This document shows positions 26,466 through 35,096 of a stretch of 64,000 nt of DNA, in pieces. This stretch comes from Streptomyces formicae (lineage in GTDB: Bacteria; Actinomycetota; Actinomycetes; Streptomycetales; Streptomycetaceae): NCBI RefSeq assembly GCF_002556545.1, contig NZ_CP022685.1, forward strand, positions 4,752,001 through 4,816,000, given 5' to 3'. Numbering within the stretch: position 1 is the first letter of the stretch; every line of letters starts with the position of its first letter. The notes below the pieces were generated by a model. The model did not search any database. It was given only the letters and a program-made list of their open reading frames with translations, and was not told the DNA's origin. The translations under genes and the position numbers were made by a program.

Positions 26466-27722
26466 ATGGCTGTCGTCGGTGACCTGCGGATACTGCTGCG
26501 GCTGCGGAACTTCAGACGGCTGCTCGCCGTACGGCTGATCTCCCAGGGCGCGGACGGCGTCTACCAGGTCGCGCTCGCCACGTACGTGGTCTTCTCTCCG
26601 GAGAAGCAGGCATCCCCCGGAGCGATCGCCTCCGCGATGGCGGTGCTGTTGCTTCCCTACTCACTGATCGGCCCCTTCGCGGGCGTCCTCCTGGACCGCT
26701 GGCAGCGCCGACAGGTCTTCCTGTACGGCAACGTGCTGCGGGCCGCACTGGCCTCGGTGACCGCCGTGCTGATGCTGAGCGGCGTACCGGACTGGCTCTT
26801 CTACGTCTCCGCGCTGTGCGTCACGGCCGTCAACCGCTTCGTCCTCGCCGGACTCTCGGCCGCGCTGCCGCGGGTGGTGGACGCGGACCGCCTCGTCATC
26901 GCCAACTCCCTCTCGCCGACCGCGGGGACCCTCGCCGCGACGGCGGGCGGCGGACTCGCCTTCGTCGTGCGCCTGACCGGCTCGGACTCGGACGCGGCGG
27001 TGGTCCTCCTCGGATCCGCCCTGTACCTCTGCGCGGCGCTCGCCTCGCTCCGCATGGGCCGTGAACTGCTCGGCCCGGACCCGGAGCTGGTGCAGCCACG
27101 CCTCTGGGCCGCGCTCGCCGGAACCGCCCGCGGACTGACGGCGGGGGTGCGGCACCTGGCACAACGCCCGGCGGCCGCCCGCGCGCTGGCCGCGATGACG
27201 GTGATGCGGTTCTGCTACGGCGCCCTGACGGTCATGGTCCTGATGCTGTGCCGGTACGCCTGGTCGTCGACGGAGTCCGACGGGCTCGCGCTGCTCGGGC
27301 TCGCCGTGGGGATCTCCGGGGCCGGGTTCTTCGTGGCCGCCCTGGTGACGCCGTGGGCGGTGGGGCGGCTGGGAGCGGGCGGCTGGATCATCGCCTGTGC
27401 GGGTGCGGCGGCGGTCCTGGAACCGGCGCTCGGCCTCCCGTTCGCGCCCGTGCCGCTGCTCGTCGCCGCCTTCTTCCTCGGCCTGACGACCCAGGGCGCA
27501 AAGATCGCCACGGACACGGTGGTGCAGTCCTCGGTGGACGACGGCTTCCGCGGACGGATCTTTTCGGTCTACGACGTGCTGTTCAACGTCGCCTTCGTGG
27601 GCGCGGCGGCGGTGGCCGCGCTGCTGCTGCCGCCTGATGGACGGTCGGTTCCGCTGGTGGTCGGGGTGGCCGTGCTCTACGCGGCAATTACTGCGGCTAT
27701 GGCCCGATTTAGCTTGCAGTAA
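26466..27722 (+). CDS. MFS transporter
   Basis: A 418-residue transporter with about 12 helices. The first cytoplasmic loop DRWQRRQVFLYGNVLRA matches MFS motif A (D-x-x-x-R-R). It resembles enterobactin-exporter-like actinobacterial members. The ATG at 26466 has GAGGG 8 bases upstream. It lies after the ino1 terminator, so it has its own promoter. The substrate is unknown. Confidence 0.88.
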   Translation: MAVVGDLRILLRLRNFRRLLAVRLISQGADGVYQVALATYVVFSPEKQASPGAIASAMAVLLLPYSLIGPFAGVLLDRWQRRQVFLYGNVLRAALASVTAVLMLSGVPDWLFYVSALCVTAVNRFVLAGLSAALPRVVDADRLVIANSLSPTAGTLAATAGGGLAFVVRLTGSDSDAAVVLLGSALYLCAALASLRMGRELLGPDPELVQPRLWAALAGTARGLTAGVRHLAQRPAAARALAAMTVMRFCYGALTVMVLMLCRYAWSSTESDGLALLGLAVGISGAGFFVAALVTPWAVGRLGAGGWIIACAGAAAVLEPALGLPFAPVPLLVAAFFLGLTTQGAKIATDTVVQSSVDDGFRGRIFSVYDVLFNVAFVGAAAVAALLLPPDGRSVPLVVGVAVLYAAITAAMARFSLQ

Positions 27723-27836
27723 GTGTCACATCAATGACACAGAGCCCCTCTGGGCTTCTTGGATGTCACCGCTCCCGGATAACTTACGGGCGTCGTATTC
27801 GCGCCATCGCGCTCTCGTTCGAGGGGGACCCCCAAA

Positions 27837-28361
27837 GTGACCACTCCGCCGCCCCAGGGCCAGAATCCGTACCCGCCCCAGGGTCAGAACCCGTATGGCC
27901 AGCCCCAGGGCGTCGCTCCGTACGGCCAGCAGGCCCCGGCGCCGTACCCGCCGCAGCAGGGCGCCCCGTACCCGCCCCAGCAGGGTGCGCCCTACCCGCC
28001 GCACCAGGGTGGTCCGGTCCCCCCGCCCGCGGCTCCTTCCCGCAAAGGCAGGAAGCTGCTCCTGCGCATCGGTGGCTTCATCCTGGTCGCGATCATCATC
28101 GGCGTCGTCAAGTGGCAGATGGGCAAGAGCGACGCCGAGACGATCTCGGTCGGTAGCTGCATGCACAACAACGGCACGCAGATATCGCCCGACCTCAAGG
28201 AAGTCGACTGCTCCTCCAGCGACTCCGAGTTCGAGGTCGTCGAGAAGTTCGACAACACCAGCGACAGCAACAAGTGCGAGGCCGTCAAGACCTCCGAGAT
28301 CGCCTATTACCAGCAGGGCAAGGGTCACAACGTCGTGCTCTGCCTGAAGAAGGCCAAGTAG
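27837..28361 (+). CDS. LppU/SCO3897-like membrane-anchored protein
   Basis: A 174-residue protein with a Pro/Gln/Tyr-rich cytoplasmic segment (residues 1-70, repeated PYPPQQGA), one membrane helix (LLLRIGGFILVAIIIGVVKW) and an extracellular C-terminal domain of about 80 residues with four Cys (GSCMHNN, VDCSSSD, NKCEAV, VLCLKKAK). The pattern matches the LppU/SCO3897 family of Gram-positive actinobacteria. The GTG at 27837 follows GAGGGGGA. Function is unknown; the Cys spacing suggests disulphides. Confidence 0.8.
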   Translation: MTTPPPQGQNPYPPQGQNPYGQPQGVAPYGQQAPAPYPPQQGAPYPPQQGAPYPPHQGGPVPPPAAPSRKGRKLLLRIGGFILVAIIIGVVKWQMGKSDAETISVGSCMHNNGTQISPDLKEVDCSSSDSEFEVVEKFDNTSDSNKCEAVKTSEIAYYQQGKGHNVVLCLKKAK

Positions 28362-28395
28362 GCCCAGTCGGCCTGATAGGCCGAGCAGAAGACGA

Positions 28396-28440
28396 CCGAG
28401 GGGCGCTGTTCACGGTTTCACGTGAAACAGCGCCCCTCGG
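28396..28440. terminator. terminator hairpin with parS in the loop
   Basis: A 15-bp stem (28396-28410 with 28426-28440) encloses a 15-base loop, and the perfect parS 28415-28428 spans the loop and stem edge. It ends the LppU-like gene on the plus strand and can act for cca on the minus strand. Confidence 0.8.
28415..28428. promoter_or_regulatory. parS: parS ParB-binding site
   Basis: An exact GTTTCACGTGAAAC inside the terminator hairpin 28396-28440. Confidence 0.95.
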
Positions 28441-28458
28441 CGCATTCAAGATTGGCTT

Positions 28459-28472
28459 GTTTCACGTGAAAC
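28459..28472. promoter_or_regulatory. parS: parS ParB-binding site
   Basis: An exact GTTTCACGTGAAAC, centre 44 bases from the preceding site. A short flanking stem (GGCTTGTT 28454-28461 with AACAAGCC 28478-28485) may form another hairpin. Confidence 0.95.
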
Positions 28473-28511
28473 AACGGAACAAGCCACTGTCAGAACAAGC
28501 CATCGCCCGGC

Positions 28512-29954
28512 TCAGTCCTGCTCGGCCCACCACTCCTTGAGCGCCGCCACCGCGGCGTCCCGTTCCATCGGACCGTTCTCGAGGCGCAGTTCCAGCAGGA
28601 ACTTGTAGGCCTTGCCGATCACGGGCCCGGGGCGCACGCCCAGGATCTCCATGATGTCGTTGCCGTCGAGGTCGGGCCGGATCGAGTCCAGCTCCTCCTG
28701 CTCCTGGAGGCGGGCGATGCGCTCCTCCAGGCCGTCGTACGCGCGCGACAGGGCATTCGCCTTGCGCTTGTTGCGCGTCGTGCAGTCGGAGCGGGTCAGC
28801 TTGTGCAGTCGGTTGAGGAGCGGGCCCGCGTCCCGCACATAGCGGCGTACCGCCGAATCCGTCCACTCTCCCGTGCCGTAGCCGTGGAAGCGCAGGTGCA
28901 GCTCGACCAGACGCGAGACGTCCTTCACGAGCTCGTTGGAGTACTTGAGCGCCGTCATGCGCTTCTTGACCATCTTGGCGCCGACCACCTCGTGGTGGTG
29001 GAACGAGACCCGGCCGTCGTCCTCGAAGCGCCGCGTCTTCGGCTTGCCGATGTCGTGCAGCAGCGCCGCGATGCGCAGCGTCAGGTCGGGACCTTCGGTC
29101 TCCAGCGCCATCGCCTGCTCCAGGACGATCAGCGAGTGGTCGTAGACGTCCTTGTGGCGGTGGTGCTCGTCCCGCTCCAGGCGCAGCGCGGGAAGCTCGG
29201 GCAGGACCCGGTCGGCCAGGCCCGTGTCGACGAGGAGGGCAAGGCCCTCGCGCGGGTGTGCGGAGAGGATCAACTTGTTCAGCTCGTCCCGCACCCGCTC
29301 CGCGGAGACGATCTCGATGCGCTCGGCCATCGCCTTCATGGCCGCGACGACCTCGGGGGCCACCTCGAAGTCCAGCTGCGCGGCGAAGCGCGCGGCCCGC
29401 ATCATCCGCAGCGGATCGTCCGAGAAGGACTCCTCGGGCGTCCCCGGGGTCCGCAGAACCCGCTCGGAAAGGTCGTCGAGACCACCGTGCGGGTCGATGA
29501 ACTCCTTCTCGGGGAGCGCCACGGCCATCGCGTTCACGGTGAAGTCACGGCGTACGAGGTCTTCCTCGATGGATTCGCCGTAGGACACCTCGGGCTTGCG
29601 CGAGGTCCTGTCGTACGCCTCGGAGCGGTACGTCGTGACCTCGATCTGGTAACCCTCCTTCTGGCAGCCGACCGTGCCGAAGGCGATCCCGACCTCCCAG
29701 ACCGCGTCGGCCCACGGACGCACGATCTTCAGTACGTCCTCGGGGCGGGCGTCGGTGGTGAAGTCCAGATCATTGCCGAGCCGGCCCAGCAGGGCATCCC
29801 TGACCGAGCCACCGACCAGGGCGAGGGCGAAACCCGCCTCCTGGAAACGGCGGGCGAGATCGTCCGCGACAGGGGACACACGCAGCAGCTCGGTGACCGC
29901 GCGGCGCTGCACCTGGCTCAGTGCGCTGGGATTGTCTTCATTGGCGTTCGGCAC
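28512..29954 (-). CDS. cca: CCA-adding tRNA nucleotidyltransferase
   Basis: A 480-residue class II nucleotidyltransferase that adds or repairs the 3' CCA of tRNA. The catalytic GGSVRDALLGRLGNDLDFTT contains the GxS and DxD motifs, RRDFTVNAMA is motif B, then template residues and a helical HD-like region with ALLHDIGKPKTR. The start is a GTG at 29954 (complement). It is divergent from the DUF6049-like gene. The tRNA-Ile in this window lacks an encoded CCA, which such an enzyme would supply. Confidence 0.95.
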   Translation of the reverse strand: MPNANEDNPSALSQVQRRAVTELLRVSPVADDLARRFQEAGFALALVGGSVRDALLGRLGNDLDFTTDARPEDVLKIVRPWADAVWEVGIAFGTVGCQKEGYQIEVTTYRSEAYDRTSRKPEVSYGESIEEDLVRRDFTVNAMAVALPEKEFIDPHGGLDDLSERVLRTPGTPEESFSDDPLRMMRAARFAAQLDFEVAPEVVAAMKAMAERIEIVSAERVRDELNKLILSAHPREGLALLVDTGLADRVLPELPALRLERDEHHRHKDVYDHSLIVLEQAMALETEGPDLTLRIAALLHDIGKPKTRRFEDDGRVSFHHHEVVGAKMVKKRMTALKYSNELVKDVSRLVELHLRFHGYGTGEWTDSAVRRYVRDAGPLLNRLHKLTRSDCTTRNKRKANALSRAYDGLEERIARLQEQEELDSIRPDLDGNDIMEILGVRPGPVIGKAYKFLLELRLENGPMERDAAVAALKEWWAEQD

Positions 29955-30162
29955 AACAGAAAAGGGTACGTGCCCCGGACGCCAGGGGCCGACCCGTATT
30001 CCCGCGGGGCCTCGGGAGGCCCCTCACTCCCGCCCCGGCCAGTTCTTCGGATCACGTGGAGCAGTCCGCGGCACTTCGCCACAGCGCGCATCGTTACCAT
30101 GCGTGGACGCAGGAACCGAGAACCATCGATGAAGCCGACGACGACGAGGAACGGGCGAACGC

Positions 30163-32511
30163 GTGGCCGAGGCGGCAGACATCCCGGGGACAAGCCCCTC
30201 ACCTGCCCGCCGGTGGCTGCGGCGCACCGCAGCACTGCTGGTGGGTACCCCTTTGCTGGCCGGACTCCTGCACGTACCGGCAGGACCCGCCGCGCACGCC
30301 GCCGTACCGAGAGCGACGAAGACCGCCGCCACCGGCTCCAACACCGTCGACGTGTCGCTGGACGCGCTGACCCCCACCGTTCCCGGTGAGGACGACACGC
30401 TCACGGTCTCCGGCACGGTCACCAACGACAGCAAGCAGACGGTGACCAAGGCCGAGGTCGGACTGCGTCTGGGACCGACCCTGAACAGCCGGAGCTCGAT
30501 CGATGGCGCCGCCAAGCGCAAGGGATACGTGCCGGGCTCCGACGGCAGCGAGGTCGGCGGCAAGTACGTCGAGAAGTTCGCCAAGCTGGCGCCCGGCGTC
30601 CGGCAGGACTTCAGCATCTCCATCCCGGTCAAGGAGCTGAACCTCGGCGCCGACGGCGTCTACCAGCTGGGCGTCGCGGTCACCGGCCAGTCCTCCGCGC
30701 AGCCCTACCCGCAGGTGCTCGGCTTCGAGCGCACCTTCCTGCCGTGGCAGCCCGACGCCACCGACACGAAGACGAAGACGACGTATCTGTGGCCGCTCAT
30801 CTCCAAGACCCACCTCACCGCCGAGACGGGCTCCGACGAGCAGCAGACGCCGGTCTTCAAGGACGACGGCCTGGCCAAGGAGATCGCTCCCGGCGGACGC
30901 CTGGAACAGCTCGTGTCGCTGGGCCGCGAGCTCGACGTCACGTGGGTCATCGACCCGGACCTGCTGGCCTCCGTGGAGGCCATGACGAAGAACTACCGGA
31001 TCCGGACCAAGGACGGTAAGTCCACCGTCGCGGGCAAGCACCAGGCGGCCGCCAACCAGTGGCTCAACGACCTCGGAGACGCGGTCAAGGGCCAGAAGGT
31101 CGTCGCCCTGCCCTTCGCCGACCCCGACCTCGCGTCCCTCGCCCACACCGGCAAGGCCGTCACGGGCTCGCTGGGCCGCCTCAAGGAGGCCACCGAGGTC
31201 GGCGCGAAGGCGGTGGACGCCATCCTCCAGGTGAAGCCGAGCACCGACTTCACGTGGCCCGCGGACGGCGCGATCGACCCCTCCATCGTCGATGTCGCCA
31301 CCTCGGCGGGCGCCCACTCCGTGATCGCCCGCAGCGACAGCCTCCGCGAGACCGGGGGCCTTCCGTACACGCCCAACGCCGCCCGTCCCATCGGCGGCGG
31401 CACGACGGCGGTAGTGGCCGACGCACGGCTCTCGACCGCCTTCGAGGGCGACATGACGGGCGCCGAGCGCTCCACGCTCGCCGTGCAGGGGTTCCTCGCC
31501 CAGAGCCTGATGATCACGATGCAGGATCCGGAGAAGCAGCGCAGCATCGTCGTCGCGCCCCAGCGCATGCCGTCCGTCAGCCAGGCCCAGGCCATGGCGA
31601 AGGCACTGAAGGCCCTCGGCGAGGGACGCTGGTCACAGCCCCAGGGCCTGGCCGCGGCCGCGAAGGCGAAGCCGGACCCGAGCGCCACGACCCGGGTCCC
31701 GTCGGCCGGCGCGTACCCGGCGGCACTGCGCAAGCAGGAGCTGCCGCAGTCGGCCTTCGAGTCCATCCAGAGCACCCAGAGCATGCTCGAGCGGTTCCAG
31801 GTGATCCTCACCGAGAAGGACCGGGTGGTCACGCCGTTCGGGAGGGCCATAGACCGTGAGATGGCGACCGCCTGGCGCGGCCGTCCGGGCGAGGCGAAGG
31901 CCTACCGCGAAGGCGTCACGGCCTACCTGACCACGCTCACCGAGCAGGTGACGCTGATCAAGAAGTCCGACGCGAAGCTGTCCGGGCGCAGCGCCACGAT
32001 CCCGGTGTCGGTGCAGAACAACCTGGTGCAGGGCGTCGACCACCTGGTGCTGCGCCTGACCTCCATGAACCCCACCCGTCTGAAGATCGGCGACGGGCCG
32101 TACGAAGAGCACCCGATCAAGATCTCGGGAGGCCACTCCCAGTCGGTCAAGTTCACGACCAACGCCAACGCCAACGGTCCGGTTCCGGTCTACGCCCAGC
32201 TCTTCACTGAGGACGGCGAGCCGTACGGCGACGCGGTCCGCTTCGAAGTCAACGTCACCGAGATCACCCTCACGGTGATGCTCGTCATCGCCGGTGGCCT
32301 CCTGCTGCTCGTGCTCGCCGGATTCCGCATGTACACCCAGCGCAAGCGCGCGGCCCGGAAACGCGCTCTGGAGGGGCCCGACGAGGGCCCCGAGGGCGAA
32401 TCCGGCACCGAGTCCGGGGAAGACGACCCCGAGCAGCCGAGTGACCCGACGCCGGACACCGCTCCTGAAAGCACCGACCCGTCGGACACGGGTGAGAGAG
32501 TGGACCGTTGA
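30163..32511 (+). CDS. DUF6049-like secreted/membrane protein
   Basis: A 782-residue protein with an N-terminal signal-like helix (RRTAALLVGTPLLAGLLHVPAGPAAHA, about residues 25-48), a long extracellular part and one C-terminal membrane helix (LTVMLVIAGGLLLLVLAGF) before a short acidic cytoplasmic tail. The position between cca and murJ matches the conserved DUF6049 gene of actinobacteria. The start is GTG at 30163 after GAGGAACGG. The function is unknown; the place next to MurJ suggests a cell-envelope role. No enzymatic motif was recognised. Confidence 0.8.
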   Translation: MAEAADIPGTSPSPARRWLRRTAALLVGTPLLAGLLHVPAGPAAHAAVPRATKTAATGSNTVDVSLDALTPTVPGEDDTLTVSGTVTNDSKQTVTKAEVGLRLGPTLNSRSSIDGAAKRKGYVPGSDGSEVGGKYVEKFAKLAPGVRQDFSISIPVKELNLGADGVYQLGVAVTGQSSAQPYPQVLGFERTFLPWQPDATDTKTKTTYLWPLISKTHLTAETGSDEQQTPVFKDDGLAKEIAPGGRLEQLVSLGRELDVTWVIDPDLLASVEAMTKNYRIRTKDGKSTVAGKHQAAANQWLNDLGDAVKGQKVVALPFADPDLASLAHTGKAVTGSLGRLKEATEVGAKAVDAILQVKPSTDFTWPADGAIDPSIVDVATSAGAHSVIARSDSLRETGGLPYTPNAARPIGGGTTAVVADARLSTAFEGDMTGAERSTLAVQGFLAQSLMITMQDPEKQRSIVVAPQRMPSVSQAQAMAKALKALGEGRWSQPQGLAAAAKAKPDPSATTRVPSAGAYPAALRKQELPQSAFESIQSTQSMLERFQVILTEKDRVVTPFGRAIDREMATAWRGRPGEAKAYREGVTAYLTTLTEQVTLIKKSDAKLSGRSATIPVSVQNNLVQGVDHLVLRLTSMNPTRLKIGDGPYEEHPIKISGGHSQSVKFTTNANANGPVPVYAQLFTEDGEPYGDAVRFEVNVTEITLTVMLVIAGGLLLLVLAGFRMYTQRKRAARKRALEGPDEGPEGESGTESGEDDPEQPSDPTPDTAPESTDPSDTGERVDR

Positions 32512-32557
32512 GCGATGTCGTGGCCGGTGGGCCCGGGGACGATGAGGTGGGGTAACC

Positions 32558-34978
32558 ATGAACGCGCCGTACGACGGTGACCGTGGCCAGGGCGCGGGCG
32601 GCTCCGCCTCGCCCGGAGGCCCGCCTCCCGGCTCGCCCGAGCACGGGCAGGTGCCACCGCAGCCAGCGCCGGACATGTACCTCCAGGACGCCTATGACCA
32701 GGATCCCTACCGGGCTCAGGACCTCTCGGCCCAGGACCCAGTGAACGAGGCGCTCTACGACCGCGCGGCGCACCCACCGCCGCCGCCCGGCACCTACCAG
32801 CAACAGCAGCCGCTGTACGCCCAGCCGCCCACGTCGCAGCACGCCCCCGACCCGCGCGTATGGGCCCAGACCCCGGCCCCCGAGCCGGAGGGCCCCACCC
32901 GCCACCTCCCGTACGGCGACGACGCCAGGACGACCCAGTTCGTGGGCGTCGACGACCTGGTCACCCAGGCCGGCGAGGAGCACCACGAGCCGGACGCCTT
33001 CGCCCACCTCTTCCGTGACCAGCAGCCCGGCGGCTACCGGAGCCAGCAGGCGCCCTACCAGCAGGACGCGTACCCACAGGGCGGGTACCAGCAGGAGGGG
33101 TACCAGCAGGCCGCCTATCAGCAGGACGGCTACCAGCAAGGCGGCTATCCCCAGGGCAACGGCTATCAGCAGGGCGGCGGATACCAGCAGGGCGAGAGCT
33201 ACTCCCAGGGCAACGGGTACCAGCAGGGCAACGGCTATCAGCAGCCGGTCGACGGCGTCTATCCGCCCGCCGACCAGCCGGTGGTCCCGGCCCCCGCGGC
33301 CGCCCCCGCCCCGACTCCCGCTCCCGCGCCGCCCGCCAAGTCGGGCGGCCGCGCGTCGAGCCTGCTGAAGTCCAGCGCCGTCATGGCGGCGGGCACGCTC
33401 GTCTCGCGCCTCACCGGCTTCATCCGTTCCGCCCTGATCGTCTCGGCGCTCGGCGTCGGCCTGCTCGGTGACACCTTCCAGGTCGTCTACCAGATCCCGA
33501 CGATGATCTACATCCTCACCGTCGGTGGTGGCCTCAACTCCGTGTTCGTACCGCAGCTGGTGCGTTCCATGAAGGAGGACGAGGACGGCGGCGAGGCCTA
33601 CGCCAACCGCCTGCTGACCCTCGTCATGGTGGCGCTCGGCGTGCTCACCGCCCTGGGCATCGTCCTCGCCCCGCAACTGGTCCGGCTGATGTCCGTACCG
33701 GTCGCCAACGACCCGGCGGCCACCGAGGTCGGCACCACCCTGCTCCGCTACTTCCTGCCCTCGATCTTCTTCATGGGCGTCCACGTGGTGATGGGGCAGA
33801 TCCTCAACGCACGCGGCAAGTTCGGCGCGATGATGTGGACGCCGGTCCTCAACAACGTCGTCATCATCTTCACGCTCGGCATGTTCATCTGGGTGTACGG
33901 GTCGTCGGCGGAATCCGGCATGTCCGTCAACAGCATCCCGCCGCAGGCCGAGAAGCTCCTCGGCATCGGCATCCTGCTCGGTCTCGTCGTCCAGGCCCTG
34001 GCGATGATCCCGTACCTCCGGGAGACCGGCTTCAGGCTGCGCCCGCGCTTCGACTGGAAGGGCCACGGCCTGGGCAAGGCCGCCAAGCTCGCGAAGTGGA
34101 CCATCCTCTTCGTGCTGGCCAACCAGGCGGGCGCCCTCGTCGTCACCCAGCTGGCGACCGCGGCCACCACCAACCTGCCGTCGACCAGCGGCATCGGCTT
34201 CGCGGCCTACGCGAACGCCCAGCTCATCTGGGGCCTGCCGCAGGCCATCATCACGGTCTCCCTGATGGCGGCCCTGCTGCCCCGGCTCTCCCGGTCCGCG
34301 CAGGACGGGGACACCGGTTCGGTACGCGACGACATCTCGCAGGGCCTGCGCACGACGGCCGTGGCCATCGTCCCCATCTCCTTCGGGTTCGTCGCACTCG
34401 GCATCCCGATGTGCACCCTGATCTTCGGCTCCTCGGGCAGCGCCCAGGCCACGAACATGGGCTTCATGCTGATGGCCTTCGGCCTCGGCCTGATCCCCTA
34501 CTCCGTGCAGTACGTCGTGCTGCGCGCGTTCTACGCCTACGAGGACACCCGGACGCCCTTCTACAACACGGTCATCGTCGCCGTCGTCAACGCCGCCGCG
34601 TCCGCCGCCTGCTACATGCTGCTGCCCACCCGCTGGGCGGTCACCGGCATGGCGGCCGTCTACGGACTCGCGTACGCGACCGGCGTCGGCATCGCCTGGC
34701 GCCGACTGCGCAAGCGGCTCGGCGGCGACCTGGACGGCGCCCATGTGATGCGCACCTACGCCCGTCTCGCGATCGCCGCGCTGCCCGCTGCGCTCCTTGG
34801 CGGCGGAGCCGCTTACGCGGTCACCCAGGGGCTCGGACAGGGCGTCCTCGGGTCACTCGCGGCACTGATCGCGGGCGGTGCGGTACTGCTCGGCGTCTTC
34901 TTCATCGCCGCGAAGCGCATGCGGATCGCGGAGCTCAACTCGATGGTCGGTATGGTCCGCGGACGTCTCGGTCGCTGA
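32558..34978 (+). CDS. murJ: MurJ-family lipid II flippase with long Gln/Tyr-rich N-terminal extension
   Basis: An 806-residue MviN/MurJ flippase that moves lipid II across the membrane. The first ~265 residues are an Ala/Pro/Gln/Tyr-rich cytoplasmic tail with about twelve GYQQG-like repeats. The transporter core begins with LLKSSAVMAAGTLVSRLTGFIRS and has about 14 helices, including IYILTVGGGLNSVFVPQLV. Typical MurJ is about 520 residues, so the tail is an addition. The ATG at 32558 follows GAGGTGGGG, 46 bases after the DUF6049 stop. The pseudokinase gene downstream is the other half of the mycobacterial fused MviN. Confidence 0.92.
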   Translation: MNAPYDGDRGQGAGGSASPGGPPPGSPEHGQVPPQPAPDMYLQDAYDQDPYRAQDLSAQDPVNEALYDRAAHPPPPPGTYQQQQPLYAQPPTSQHAPDPRVWAQTPAPEPEGPTRHLPYGDDARTTQFVGVDDLVTQAGEEHHEPDAFAHLFRDQQPGGYRSQQAPYQQDAYPQGGYQQEGYQQAAYQQDGYQQGGYPQGNGYQQGGGYQQGESYSQGNGYQQGNGYQQPVDGVYPPADQPVVPAPAAAPAPTPAPAPPAKSGGRASSLLKSSAVMAAGTLVSRLTGFIRSALIVSALGVGLLGDTFQVVYQIPTMIYILTVGGGLNSVFVPQLVRSMKEDEDGGEAYANRLLTLVMVALGVLTALGIVLAPQLVRLMSVPVANDPAATEVGTTLLRYFLPSIFFMGVHVVMGQILNARGKFGAMMWTPVLNNVVIIFTLGMFIWVYGSSAESGMSVNSIPPQAEKLLGIGILLGLVVQALAMIPYLRETGFRLRPRFDWKGHGLGKAAKLAKWTILFVLANQAGALVVTQLATAATTNLPSTSGIGFAAYANAQLIWGLPQAIITVSLMAALLPRLSRSAQDGDTGSVRDDISQGLRTTAVAIVPISFGFVALGIPMCTLIFGSSGSAQATNMGFMLMAFGLGLIPYSVQYVVLRAFYAYEDTRTPFYNTVIVAVVNAAASAACYMLLPTRWAVTGMAAVYGLAYATGVGIAWRRLRKRLGGDLDGAHVMRTYARLAIAALPAALLGGGAAYAVTQGLGQGVLGSLAALIAGGAVLLGVFFIAAKRMRIAELNSMVGMVRGRLGR

Positions 34979-35096
34979 GATGGAGAGGTTCGCACAACCA
35001 TCGTCGGCCACCGTGTGTCGTGCATAGCACCGGACTGTGGGCACAATTGGCTTTGGCGTCTGACGAAGCGCAACGGATGGGGAGGCAGGAACGACG

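Noticed and set aside
30050..30062. CGGATCACGTGGAGC as a parS variant
   Set aside because: Only the central CACGTG matches; the outer bases differ at several positions, so ParB binding is unlikely.
33060..33250. Regular short repeats taken for a CRISPR array
   Set aside because: They are in-frame codons of the GYQQG-type protein repeats in MurJ, with no unique spacers.
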